Origin: Ciceribacter lividus
Lineage (GTDB): Bacteria > Pseudomonadota > Alphaproteobacteria > Rhizobiales > Rhizobiaceae
Assembly (NCBI RefSeq): GCF_003337715.1
Contig: NZ_QPIX01000001.1
Location: forward strand, 736,682 to 800,681
Reading direction: 5' to 3'
DNA: 64,000 nucleotides
The notes under the pieces were generated by a model. That model ran no database searches. It had not been told where the DNA came from and was given only the letters and a program-made list of their open reading frames with translations. The position numbers and the translations under genes are program-made. Shown here piece by piece: positions 36,018-45,082 of the stretch; within the stretch, counting starts at the first letter, position 1, and each line of letters opens with the position of its first letter.

Positions 36018-36176
36018 GTGTCCTTCACCCGCATTTCCGCGGCCGCCCTCATCGGCCTCGCACTTCTTTCGCTCGCCGGCTGCGGCAACACCATCCGCGG
36101 CATCGGCCGCGACGTTGGCAATGCCGTCGATGCGACCCAGGACGCCGGCCGCAGCGTCGCCCACTCGGTCAACTGA
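36018..36176 (+). CDS. Entericidin-like small lipoprotein
   Basis: 52 residues. The start is GTG 36018, with AGAGGAGAGG just upstream. A hydrophobic signal (ISAAALIGLALLSLAGC) ends in lipobox LAGC, leaving a mature peptide of about 31 residues (NTIRGIGRDVGNAVDATQDA) with the GxGxDV pattern of entericidin A/B. These tiny lipoproteins are part of a stress- or bacteriolysis-related toxin/antidote pair in E. coli; in rhizobia their function is unsettled. The gene is short and free-standing. Confidence 0.8.
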   Translation: MSFTRISAAALIGLALLSLAGCGNTIRGIGRDVGNAVDATQDAGRSVAHSVN

Positions 36177-36208
36177 TCCGTCTTCGAGATCGCGCCGGAG
36201 AAAGGCCG

Positions 36209-36880
36209 TCAGCCGCCGTTCCTAGGGGCGGCGACGGCCTTCAGCTCGTGCTCCAGGTCGCCATAGCCGGTGAAGCGGTATTCGTAGGCGAGCTTCAGGT
36301 AGTCGGCCGCCCACTTTGCCTTGGCCTGCAGCTCCGCGTCTTCCGTCTGGGCAAGGTAGACGATCTTCGTGTAGTTGCCGAAGACCATGTCGCGGATTTC
36401 GGGGTGGCGGTCGAGTTTCAGGGGTTCGATGACGAAGGCCTCGAACTGGCGGGTGATCAGGTCCGTCAGGTAGAATGCTGTGAATTCGCTCTCGCATTCG
36501 GCGAGGAACTTTTCCGTGCCGGTGAAGAAGGCGTAGCAATGCGGGCCGGAGAGCCGCTCGATACCTTCCTCGCGACAGATCCGGTCGATCTCGCCTTGCG
36601 TGCCGCATTCGGCGTAACCGATGAAGATTTTCTCATGTCCTTCGGCACGCGCCTCGGCAATTTTTTGGCGCAGGGACGGCGCGATCCTGTCCGGCCAGAC
36701 ATGCCAGATCGCAGGCAGACATTCGAGCGTCAGATGATCGAGCCCGTTCAGGGCCTTCACCGCAAGGATCTCCCGCGCGATCGCGCCGCAGGCGATGACA
36801 TGAACTTTTCCGGCCGCCCCGCGTCGGAGGGAGGCGGAGCCGAACACTTGATCGCCGTCGTTCACGGAGTTTGCGGTCAT
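36209..36880 (-). CDS. DUF1638 protein
   Basis: 223 residues from ATG 36880. It begins with VHVIACGAIAREILAVKA and has GYAECGTQGEIDRI and CYAFFTGTEKF, matching DUF1638. This family is found beside MtgB/MttB and corrinoid genes in methylotrophic bacteria and archaea, which fits its place 330 bases after the corrinoid protein gene. It may bind a cofactor through its Cys residues, but its role is unknown. A longer frame to 37018 looks unconserved. Confidence 0.82.
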   Translation of the reverse strand: MTANSVNDGDQVFGSASLRRGAAGKVHVIACGAIAREILAVKALNGLDHLTLECLPAIWHVWPDRIAPSLRQKIAEARAEGHEKIFIGYAECGTQGEIDRICREEGIERLSGPHCYAFFTGTEKFLAECESEFTAFYLTDLITRQFEAFVIEPLKLDRHPEIRDMVFGNYTKIVYLAQTEDAELQAKAKWAADYLKLAYEYRFTGYGDLEHELKAVAAPRNGG

Positions 36881-37209
36881 GATCTTCAGGAAACTCGCAA
36901 TCGCCAAGGTTCTTCTCGCATCGGGCATCACTCGCGTCGGCTGCAGCAACACCAGACGGACATGGGCGAGGATACGGCCAATGCCGTCTACGCAATTCGG
37001 GTCGCCGCGCAGTCGCATGCGAGACGTTCGCGAGGCTCAACACTACCATATGGCTGCCGCTGTCGTGGCGGCAAGCCTGTCGTCCGTCTGGCCGCACCTC
37101 GGCCAGCGGACGGGGCCGCCGGCCGGGACGGTCGCCGGAGAAATGGACACCGGCCGCTGAGGCGGCCGGCGCACGGGTTTTCGAGCCTGTCCGCGGACCG
37201 CCGTCGCGA
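36881..37209. other. Gap between corrinoid gene and DUF1638 gene, with strong hairpin
   Basis: 329 bases without a credible gene. At 37150-37169 a perfect 8-bp stem (ccggccgc / gcggccgg) with a 4-base loop could end transcription of the minus-strand corrinoid gene; no T tract follows on that strand. Other open frames here lack conservation signs. Confidence 0.4.
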
Positions 37210-37911
<702 letters not shown>

Positions 37912-38009
37912 TGTATTGGTTCCCGCTTGCCTGAAACGCGATTCCGATTGCAGTTCGAGACTGCCTGTGATGCAGTTAAACCGCAATATAGCAGAAACCC
38001 CCTTTCGAA

Positions 38010-38037
38010 TGCGACGTCACATGCCGCGAAAAGCGAC
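38010..38037 (+). promoter_or_regulatory. TGCGAC...AGCGAC direct repeat, spacing 22, between mtgC-like and mtgB-like genes
   Basis: TGCGACGTC at 38010 and AGCGACGGC at 38032 repeat every 22 bases, the same spacing as upstream of 32627. The site is about 100-126 bases upstream of the corrinoid ATG and 160-187 upstream of the methyltransferase ATG. Confidence 0.5.
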
Positions 38038-38196
38038 GGCGGTGGCAAGGTCGACGCCGGTCGGGTGCCCGCCCCGTGTGCTCCGATGTCTGTCTCATGC
38101 AAGTGGTTGGCGCATTAAGAAAGGTTTCACGCCTCAAAACGAATAGCATAGCCGCGATAACGAGCGCCGTTCGGGCGCGTGAGTGAGGAAAAGACC

Positions 38197-39768
38197 ATGG
38201 ACGAGACGACAGAGCAGACGGGCGCCGCAGCCGGACGGCGTTCTCGGGGTGAGGGCCGCGGGGCGGCTGCACGCCGGGCATCGCGCGGCGGAGCGGGCGC
38301 CGGCCCGCAGATGCCCTACATCACCCGCAAGATCGCGGTCTACGAGGTGCTGGACGAGGAAGGTCTCTCGATCATCGAGCGCAATGCCGACACGGTGCTC
38401 GAGGAAATCGGCATCGAGTTCCGCGACGACGCCGAGGCGCTCGACATGTGGCGACAGGCCGGCGCCGACGTGAAGGGCGAGCGCGTGCATTTCCCGAAGG
38501 GGCTCTGCCGCGAACTCCTGAAGACCGCGCCCTCGGAATTCACCTGGCACGCCCGCAACCCGGAACGCAGCGTGCAGATCGGCGGCAAGGCGACCGTCTT
38601 CGCGCCCGTCTACGGCTCGCCCTTCGTGCGCGACCTCGACGGCAACCGCCGCTATGCGACGCTCGAAGACTTCCGCAATCTCGTGAAGCTCGCCTATATG
38701 GCGCCGTCGATCCATTCGTCCGGCGGCACGGTCTGCGAGCCGGTCGACATTCCGGTGAACAAGCGTCACCTAGACATGGTCTACAGCCACATCAAATATT
38801 CCGACAAGCCGTTCATGGGCTCGGTGACCGCGCCGGAACGCGCGGAAGATTCGGTCGCCATGGCGAAGCTGGTGTTCGGTGACGAGTTCGTCGAGAACAA
38901 CTGCGTGATGCTGAACCTCATCAACGCCAACTCGCCGATGGTCTTCGACGAGACGATGCTCGGCGCCGCCAAGGTCTATGCCCGTCACAACCAGGCCTGC
39001 GTCTTGTCGCCGTTCATCCTGTCCGGCGCGATGAGCCCGGTCACCGTTGCCGGCACGCTGACGCAGATCCTCGCGGAAGTTCTCGCCGGCGCTTCCTTCA
39101 CCCAGCTCGTGCGTCCCGGCGCACCGGTGCTTTTCGGCACCTTCGCCGCGTCGATCTCGATGCAGTCGGGCGCGCCCACCTTCGGCACGCCGGAACCGGC
39201 GCTCGTCTCCTATGGCGCCGCCCAGCTCGCCCGCCGTCTCGGACTGCCGTTCCGGACCGGCGGCTCGCTCTGCGCCTCCAAGGTGCCGGACGCCCAGGCC
39301 GCGCATGAAAGCGCCAACACGCTGAACATGACGCTGCTCGCCGGCACCAACTTCGTGCTGCACGCCGCCGGCTGGCTCGAAGGCGGGCTTGCCGCCTGCT
39401 ACGAGAAGTTCATGATCGACCAGGACCAGCTCGGCATGATGCAGAAGATGGCCGCCGGCGTCGATCTTTCCGAAAGCGGCCAAGCGATGGACGCGATCCG
39501 CGAAGTCGGCCCCGGCGCGCACTATCTCGGCTGCGCCCACACCCAGGCGAACTTCCAGACGGCTTTCTATCGCTCTGCACTCGCCGACAACAACTCGTTC
39601 GAGCAGTGGGAGATCGAAGGCAAGAAGCGGATCGAGGACCGCGCCAACGCGCTCTGCCGTTCGTGGCTCGACGCCTACGAGGCGCCGTCGCTCGATCCGG
39701 CGATCGACGAGGCGCTCCTGGCCTATATCGCCAAGCGCAAGGACGAGATGCCCGACGCCTTCTCTTGA
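38197..39768 (+). CDS. MttB/MtgB-family corrinoid methyltransferase (non-pyrrolysine)
   Basis: 523 residues from ATG 38197 (GTG 38179 is an alternative, but GTGAGGAAA fits the ATG). After an Arg/Gly-rich tail-like N terminus of about 35 residues comes a full COG5598 TIM barrel: EVLDEEGLSIIERNADTVLEEIGI, GSPFVRDLDGNRRYATLEDF, HIKYSDKPFMGSV, GTPEPALVSYGAAQLARRLG. There is no in-frame TAG, so no pyrrolysine, unlike true trimethylamine MttB. The betaine transporter, BHMT and GbdR-like regulator nearby favour glycine betaine as substrate (MtgB), but proline betaine, carnitine or choline derivatives cannot be excluded. Convergent activity with the divergent corrinoid protein is expected. Confidence 0.9.
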   Translation: MDETTEQTGAAAGRRSRGEGRGAAARRASRGGAGAGPQMPYITRKIAVYEVLDEEGLSIIERNADTVLEEIGIEFRDDAEALDMWRQAGADVKGERVHFPKGLCRELLKTAPSEFTWHARNPERSVQIGGKATVFAPVYGSPFVRDLDGNRRYATLEDFRNLVKLAYMAPSIHSSGGTVCEPVDIPVNKRHLDMVYSHIKYSDKPFMGSVTAPERAEDSVAMAKLVFGDEFVENNCVMLNLINANSPMVFDETMLGAAKVYARHNQACVLSPFILSGAMSPVTVAGTLTQILAEVLAGASFTQLVRPGAPVLFGTFAASISMQSGAPTFGTPEPALVSYGAAQLARRLGLPFRTGGSLCASKVPDAQAAHESANTLNMTLLAGTNFVLHAAGWLEGGLAACYEKFMIDQDQLGMMQKMAAGVDLSESGQAMDAIREVGPGAHYLGCAHTQANFQTAFYRSALADNNSFEQWEIEGKKRIEDRANALCRSWLDAYEAPSLDPAIDEALLAYIAKRKDEMPDAFS

Positions 39769-39870
39769 AGGCATCCCGAAGCCAGGGAGCAAGGCGGAGC
39801 AATCGCGGTGGCCGACATGATCCAGGAGGAGGTCTGGCGTCCGCATTACAAGTTCGAGGGGCCGCGGTGA
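39769..39870 (+). other. Short in-frame open stretch after the methyltransferase TGA
   Basis: The methyltransferase frame continues open for 33 codons beyond its TGA (39766-39768), ending at a TGA that overlaps the next gene's GTG. It includes an ATG at 39817 encoding MIQEEVWRPHYKFEGPR. This could be a small peptide coupled to the ferredoxin gene, or simply leader sequence. No function assigned. Confidence 0.3.
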
Positions 39871-40556
39871 GCGGCCCTAAGAGTTTGCGCGCGGCGCTCC
39901 GGCCGCACGGGCTCATGCTACGCGGCAGCGTGCATTTTCCGGAGGGGGAGGGCGGACCACGCCTTCCCGGTGGTAGGACCGCCAGAACCGTCGTGCTCGT
40001 CGGCCATGCCGGCGGCGCGATGTGGCAGGCTTTCTGCGACTGGCGGGCGACAATGCCGGCCGACCTTGCCGACCCGCTCGACACTTGGTCGAAGGCGGTA
40101 ATCGACCCGATTGCCGCGGCCTTCGGCGCCTTTCCCTACTATCCCTCCGATCCTCCGTATCAGCCGTTCCAGCGCTGGGCGATCGCCGCCGAAGGACTTG
40201 CGGCCTCGCCGCTCGGCATCCTCGCCCATCCCCGCTACGGCCTCTGGCACGGCTATCGGGCCGCGCTCGGCTTCGCGGAGGACTTCTCGGACATCGAGAC
40301 GGAAGAGGGCGGACGGGTGCCGGTCTGTGAAAGCTGCTGCGAGAAGCCGTGCCTGACGGCCTGTCCCGCGGACGCTGTGACGGCGGCGCGTTTCGACGTC
40401 GCCGCCTGCAGACGCCTTCTCGCCTCGGAGGAGGGGCGGATCTGCCTCGACGAGGGCTGCCGGGCCCGCGCAACCTGCCCGGTCGGGCGGGACTACACCT
40501 ATCCGGCGGAGGAAATCCGCTTCCACATGGCGGCACTTTCGCTTCCCGTCGGCTGA
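39867..40556 (+). CDS. Ferredoxin-like iron-sulfur protein of the methyltransferase locus
   Basis: 229 residues from GTG 39867, which overlaps a preceding stop as GTGA. The C-terminal half carries two Cys sets: CESCCEKPCLTACP (Cys154-Cys166) and CLDEGCRARATCPVG (Cys193-Cys204), consistent with two 4Fe-4S or similar clusters, with weak likeness to the QueG/ferredoxin fold. The N-terminal half (VVLVGHAGGAMWQAF, PYYPSDPPYQPFQRWA) is unlike a simple ferredoxin. Directly downstream of the methyltransferase, it may supply electrons for corrinoid activation by the RACo-like protein. Confidence 0.8.
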   Translation: MSGPKSLRAALRPHGLMLRGSVHFPEGEGGPRLPGGRTARTVVLVGHAGGAMWQAFCDWRATMPADLADPLDTWSKAVIDPIAAAFGAFPYYPSDPPYQPFQRWAIAAEGLAASPLGILAHPRYGLWHGYRAALGFAEDFSDIETEEGGRVPVCESCCEKPCLTACPADAVTAARFDVAACRRLLASEEGRICLDEGCRARATCPVGRDYTYPAEEIRFHMAALSLPVG

Positions 40557-40640
40557 GCGGCTTTCAACGCGAGGGCAAGTGCGGCATAAGTCTCGAGACC
40601 GGACTGTTCACGTCAGGCGGCTTGCGCAGACAGGATATCG

Positions 40641-41435
40641 ATGAGAATTCAGCGGGTTTTCGCAAGGCGCCTCGTCGCCGCAATCATGCTGGTGATCGCG
40701 ACCGCGTGCCTATCCGGCCCGGCCACGGCCGCCTGCCGCGACCTCGTCGTCCAGAGTGCCGGCTACACGGTGTGCAGCTTCGATCCGAAGACGGAAGAGA
40801 TCCGCGTCTATCACAGCGATCCCGAAGGAAAGCCGTTCTCCGGCTTCGATGCGCTGGTGCGGCAGCTCTGGGAGGAGCGACACTATCTCGTCTTCGCGAC
40901 CAATGGCGGCATGTATCACGCCGACCTGTCGCCGGTCGGGCTGTTCGTCGAATACGGCGTCGAGCGCCGGCCGATCAGCACGAAGGCCGGATGGGGCAAT
41001 TTCCACCTGCTGCCGAACGGGGTGTTTTCGCTAACGGACGGTAAGGCGGCGATCACCGAAAGCCGGTGCTATGCCCGCCGCCACGGCGCCGCCGACTATG
41101 CGACCCAGTCGGGGCCGATGCTGGTGATCGGCGGCACGATGCACCCGAAATTCCTGCCCGACAGTGACAGCTTCAAGATCCGCAACGGCGTCGGCGTGGA
41201 CCGGGACGGCAAGGTCCATTTCGTCATCTCGAACACGCCGGTGCGCCTTTACGATTTCGCCCGCCTCTTCCGTGACACGCTCGGCTGCCCGAACGCGCTC
41301 TATCTCGACGGGACGATTTCGAGCGCCTACATCCCCGAGCGCGGGCGGCGTGACCGCCTGTTTCCGCTCGGCCCCATCATCGCGGTGATCGGCACCGTGC
41401 CGCAATTGAGCTCCAGCAGCGGGCGGACGCCCTGA
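40641..41435 (+). CDS. Exported phosphodiester glycosidase-family protein (NAGPA/DUF2233)
   Basis: 264 residues with a signal peptide (RRLVAAIMLVIATACLSGPATA, cleavage near residue 30). The NAGPA-like domain shows YLVFATNGGMYHADLSPVGL, TQSGPMLVIGG and the end motif LYLDGTISSAYIP. Family members act on sugar phosphodiesters or cap sugars outside the cytoplasm; the substrate is unknown here. Downstream of the ferredoxin by 84 bases on the same strand, but no functional link is evident. Confidence 0.85.
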   Translation: MRIQRVFARRLVAAIMLVIATACLSGPATAACRDLVVQSAGYTVCSFDPKTEEIRVYHSDPEGKPFSGFDALVRQLWEERHYLVFATNGGMYHADLSPVGLFVEYGVERRPISTKAGWGNFHLLPNGVFSLTDGKAAITESRCYARRHGAADYATQSGPMLVIGGTMHPKFLPDSDSFKIRNGVGVDRDGKVHFVISNTPVRLYDFARLFRDTLGCPNALYLDGTISSAYIPERGRRDRLFPLGPIIAVIGTVPQLSSSSGRTP

Positions 41436-41447
41436 GAGCCTTCCCCC

Positions 41448-41801
41448 TCAGACGGACGACTTCGGATAGGCGCGCTCGAGGCCGCCGGAGCGATCGAGGC
41501 CGGTGCGGAAGGCCCTGTAGGCGGGATGCTGGCCGGATTTCGCGGCTTCCGAAAGCCGGATCTGCAGCCGGGCGGGTGCGGTGTTGCCGAGCCATTCGCC
41601 GCAGCGTTCGAGTTTCAGGGAATTGAGGAAGGGCGCGGCCGCGGCGCGATCGATATAGAGATGCAGGCCTTCGAGCAGGTTTTCGTCCTGGGCGGGGTTT
41701 TCGAAGAGGAGCTTCAGGAAGGCCTGGTCGGCATCGGCAAGCGTCGCGAGCTTGTCGGCGACGGTTTCGCGGTCGGGGAAGGGGAGCGATTGCGCGGACA
41801 T
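41448..41801 (-). CDS. Hypothetical protein
   Basis: 117 residues, soluble, helical and acidic. Nothing recognised beyond FLKLLFENPAQDENLLEGLH and a C-terminal AYRAFRTGLDRSGGLERAYP. It is 115 bases downstream of the BHMT gene on the same strand, and convergent with the glycosidase (12 bases between stops), so it may be in the BHMT transcript. Codon use matches neighbours. Confidence 0.6.
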   Translation of the reverse strand: MSAQSLPFPDRETVADKLATLADADQAFLKLLFENPAQDENLLEGLHLYIDRAAAAPFLNSLKLERCGEWLGNTAPARLQIRLSEAAKSGQHPAYRAFRTGLDRSGGLERAYPKSSV

Positions 41802-41916
41802 GACGTGTTCCCTCGTCTTTTCGATTCGGCTGTCTTTTCATCCGGATAGGACAGCCGGGCCGGTGACGCAAGCGCGGGAGACGGCTGCCCGGCGAATGAC
41901 CGGACAGCCGATGTGG

Positions 41917-42936
41917 TCAGCCGCGGCGGCGGCCGCGACGCTCGCGGCCGGCATCGCCCGAGGATTCCTCGGCGGTCTTGTTGCGCAGCGGGCCGATGTG
42001 CTCGACGATGGCCTCGATCGTCGGGCGGGGGCCCGGCGTATAGTTGTCGAGCGCCTGCCGCATGGCGGCGAGGTGGCCGCAGGAGGTGCCGCAGCATCCG
42101 CCGATGATCTTCGCACCGGCGTCGCGGGCGAGCTTGGCATATTCGGCCATCAGCGGCGGCGTGCCGGAATAGTGGATCTCGGCGCCGCGATATTCGGGAA
42201 TGCCGCAATTGCCCTTGACGATGACGGTGGCGGCGGGATCGGCCGACGTCATGTCGAGCAGGCTCGCCAGGATGTCCGAAGCGCCGACGCCGCAATTGGC
42301 GCCGACGGCGACCGGGCCCGCGCCGATGTCCTTCGCAACGCCGTGGATGTCCTTCGGCGCAAGCCCCATCATCGTCTTGCCGGCGGTATCGAAGGAGCCG
42401 GTATAGGTGTAGGGCAGGCCGACCTTGACGGCGGCTTCGGCCGCGGCACGGATTTCCTCGGGCGAGGACATGGTCTCGATCCAGGCGATGTCGACGCCGC
42501 CGGCCTTCAGGCCCTCCATCTGCTCGACGAAGGCAGCGACGGCATCCTCGTAGGTGAGCGCGCCGAGCGGCTGCAGGAGTTCACCCGTCGGGCCGACGGA
42601 ACCGGCGACGATGACCTTGCGCGGCGCCTTGTCGGCGACGGAGCGGGCGATTTCGGCGGCCTTCCGGTTGAGGTCGAAGACGCGATCGTCCGCCTTGTGG
42701 AGCTTCAGCCGGTGACGGGTGCCGCCGAACGAATTGGTGAGGATGATGTCGGCGCCGGCATCGACGAAGTCCTGGTGGAGCTTGACGATCCGCTCCGGGT
42801 GGCTCTCGTTCCAGAGCTCGGGCGCCTCGCCGGCTTCGAGCCCCATGGCGAACAGGTTCGTGCCGGTCGCGCCGTCGGCGAGCAGGACGCCCTTCTCGGC
42901 AAGCAGTCTGGAAAGCGGATCGGAAGCGGTGGCCAT
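41917..42936 (-). CDS. Betaine-homocysteine S-methyltransferase-like enzyme
   Basis: 339 residues: a zinc-dependent homocysteine methyltransferase barrel with the three Cys ligands in GANCGVGA (about residue 215) and GGCCGTS (about residue 292). The N-terminal VLLADGATGTNLF is typical. In rhizobia such proteins (Bmt/BHMT) transfer a methyl from glycine betaine to homocysteine, giving methionine and dimethylglycine. The transporter genes for betaine lie just upstream on the same strand. An S-methylmethionine substrate (MmuM) is less likely. Tail GRERRGRRRG is extra. Confidence 0.88.
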   Translation of the reverse strand: MATASDPLSRLLAEKGVLLADGATGTNLFAMGLEAGEAPELWNESHPERIVKLHQDFVDAGADIILTNSFGGTRHRLKLHKADDRVFDLNRKAAEIARSVADKAPRKVIVAGSVGPTGELLQPLGALTYEDAVAAFVEQMEGLKAGGVDIAWIETMSSPEEIRAAAEAAVKVGLPYTYTGSFDTAGKTMMGLAPKDIHGVAKDIGAGPVAVGANCGVGASDILASLLDMTSADPAATVIVKGNCGIPEYRGAEIHYSGTPPLMAEYAKLARDAGAKIIGGCCGTSCGHLAAMRQALDNYTPGPRPTIEAIVEHIGPLRNKTAEESSGDAGRERRGRRRG

Positions 42937-43026
42937 GGGTCGTCCCCTCTAAGAAATCTGTCGGTCAACCCATAGAGAATGCCGGCCTGCGCCGCAACGG
43001 GATTTGCCGCCTGCGTCTCGCGCGGC

Positions 43027-44070
43027 TCAATCCGCGGCGGGCGGTGCGGCGGCCGGCGTCACGATGGCGGCGAGGATCGTTGCGATGTCGACGCAGCCGA
43101 CGATGGCGCCATTCGCATCGACGACTGCTGCCGTGGATCGTCCCGCGCCGGTCATCGCACGCGCGGCGTCTTCGAGCCGGGTCGAGGCGGGCAGGGCGAG
43201 ATCCCGTGCGGTGCCGTCCACGGGCCGCATGACAGCGCCGAGTTCGATGACCCGTCCGCGGTTCACCTGCCGCACGAAGGCGGCGACATAGTCGTCCGCG
43301 GGGGCGAGCACGATCTGCTGACCGCTGCCCTGCTGCACGATCTCGCCGTCACGGAGGATGACGATCCGGTCGCCGAGCGCCAGCGCCTCGTCGAGGTCGT
43401 GGGTGATGAAGACGATGGTCTTCTTCAGCTCTGCCTGCAGGTCGAGGAGCATCGAGCGCATGTCGACGCGGATCAGCGGGTCGAGGGCGGAGAAGGCCTC
43501 GTCCATCAGCAGGATATCGGCGTCGGTGGCGAGCGCGCGGGCAATGCCGACGCGCTGCTGCATGCCGCCGGAGAGCTGGTTCGGGTAGTGGTCCTCGTAT
43601 CCGGAAAGGCCGACACGGGCGATCCAGCGGGCGGCGCGCCGTATGCCTTCCCGGTGGGGAACGCCCTGGACCTTCAGGCCGTAGAGCGTGTTTTCGAGGA
43701 CGGTGCGGTGGGGCAGCAGCGCAAAGTTCTGGAAGACCATTGCGGTGCGGTGGCGGCGGAAGTGGCGAAGCTCGGCGGGGCTCATGCGGCAGACGTCGAC
43801 GCCGTCGCAGAGGACCTCGCCGGCGGTCGGTTCGATCAGCCGGTTGATGTGGCGGATCAGCGTCGACTTGCCCGAGCCGGAAAGGCCCATGACGACGGTC
43901 ACCCTTCCGGCCGGAATCGTCATGTCGATATCCTTGAGGCCGAGGACATGGCCGTAGCGGGCGTTGAGGTCGACTTTGGAGAGGCCGGCCTTCACCTCGT
44001 CGACATAGCGCTCGCCATGCGGACCGAAGATCTTGTAAAGGCCGCGGATCTCGATCCGCCCCTCAGCCAT
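43027..44070 (-). CDS. Quaternary-amine (betaine/choline) ABC transporter ATP-binding protein
   Basis: 347 residues, ProV/OpuAA/ChoV type. Walker A GLSGSGKST at 62-70, signature LSGGMQQR, Walker B ILLMDEAFSALDP, H-loop FITHD. The N-terminal insertion HGERYVDEVKAGLSK and the FQNFALLPHRTVLEN stretch are typical of this family. The C-terminal 70 residues look like a CBS domain, which senses ionic strength in OpuA. It overlaps the permease gene by 8 bases. Confidence 0.92.
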   Translation of the reverse strand: MAEGRIEIRGLYKIFGPHGERYVDEVKAGLSKVDLNARYGHVLGLKDIDMTIPAGRVTVVMGLSGSGKSTLIRHINRLIEPTAGEVLCDGVDVCRMSPAELRHFRRHRTAMVFQNFALLPHRTVLENTLYGLKVQGVPHREGIRRAARWIARVGLSGYEDHYPNQLSGGMQQRVGIARALATDADILLMDEAFSALDPLIRVDMRSMLLDLQAELKKTIVFITHDLDEALALGDRIVILRDGEIVQQGSGQQIVLAPADDYVAAFVRQVNRGRVIELGAVMRPVDGTARDLALPASTRLEDAARAMTGAGRSTAAVVDANGAIVGCVDIATILAAIVTPAAAPPAAD

Positions 44071-44977
44071 GGACGACCTCCAGATGCCGCTGCAGGCGCT
44101 TGCCGTAGGACTGGCTCGCCCGGTCGAAAACGACGGCGATCGCCACCAGCGCGAAGCCGTTCAGGAAACCGATGGTGAAGAACTGGTTGGTGATCGCCTG
44201 TAGCACGTTGCGGCCGAGCCCGCCGACGCCGATCATCGAGGCGACGACGACCATGGCGAGCGCCATCATGATCGTCTGGTTGATGCCCGCCATGATGGTC
44301 GGGAGCGCAAGCGGCAGCTGGACGTCGAAGAGCTTGTGGCGGGCGGAGGAGCCGAAGGCGTCGGCCGCCTCGATGACCTCGCGATCGACGAGGCGGATGC
44401 CGAGATTGGTGAGGCGGATCATCGGCGGCACCGCGTAGACGACGACGGCGATCAGACCCGGCACCTTGCCGATGCCGAAGATCATCACCACGGGGATGAG
44501 ATAGACGAAGCTCGGCAGCGTCTGCATGACGTCGAGGACGGGGATCGCCGCCGCCTGCAGCCGGTCGGAGCGGGAAAGCGCGATACCGAGCGGAATGCCG
44601 ACGGCGACCGAGACGGCCGTGCAGACGGTGACCATGGCGAGCGTCACCATGGTATCCTCCCAGAGCCCGACGAGGCCGATCGCGATGAGCGCGGCAAGGG
44701 TGCCGAGGGTGATCCGCAGATCCCGGCCGACGGCCTGCACGACCGCCGCGACGAGGAGGAGCACGAGCGGCCACGGTGCGTCGACGAAGAGCTTTTCCAG
44801 GCCGTTCAGGAACCATTGCAGGGGATCAGTCGCCCGGTCGATCGCGTCGCCATAGGTGCGCACGAAGGTCTTGAAGGCTGCGTCGACCGCCTTGCGGACA
44901 TCCCGCAACAGGGCCTCGTCGAGGGCGGGGAAACGGCAGGCGAGTTCGGGCAGGAAGGCGCAGATGCCAGAGGCCAT
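44063..44977 (-). CDS. Betaine/choline ABC transporter permease
   Basis: 304 residues from ATG 44977 (an in-frame start at 45019 is less likely). ProW-like: a hydrophilic start, then about six helices. The EAA loop is visible as EVIEAADAFGSSARHKLFDVQLPLALPTIMAGI. Forms the channel with the ATPase encoded downstream and the binding protein encoded upstream. The long polar segment PLQWFLNGLEKLFVDAPW before the first helix is usual for ProW. Confidence 0.92.
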   Translation of the reverse strand: MASGICAFLPELACRFPALDEALLRDVRKAVDAAFKTFVRTYGDAIDRATDPLQWFLNGLEKLFVDAPWPLVLLLVAAVVQAVGRDLRITLGTLAALIAIGLVGLWEDTMVTLAMVTVCTAVSVAVGIPLGIALSRSDRLQAAAIPVLDVMQTLPSFVYLIPVVMIFGIGKVPGLIAVVVYAVPPMIRLTNLGIRLVDREVIEAADAFGSSARHKLFDVQLPLALPTIMAGINQTIMMALAMVVVASMIGVGGLGRNVLQAITNQFFTIGFLNGFALVAIAVVFDRASQSYGKRLQRHLEVVHG

Positions 44978-45082
44978 GTCTCGGGTTCCTTTCGGGATGC
45001 CGGCGAGAAAGCTCTGCACCGGGGGCGAACGGAGGCCGGCGGGGCCGGCCGCGCGTCGAACGGCGCGGCCGTTCGCGGTGGC

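Noticed and set aside
38197..39768. Possible pyrrolysine-containing trimethylamine methyltransferase
   Set aside because: The frame has no internal TAG and no pyl genes were seen, so this is a non-pyrrolysine family member.
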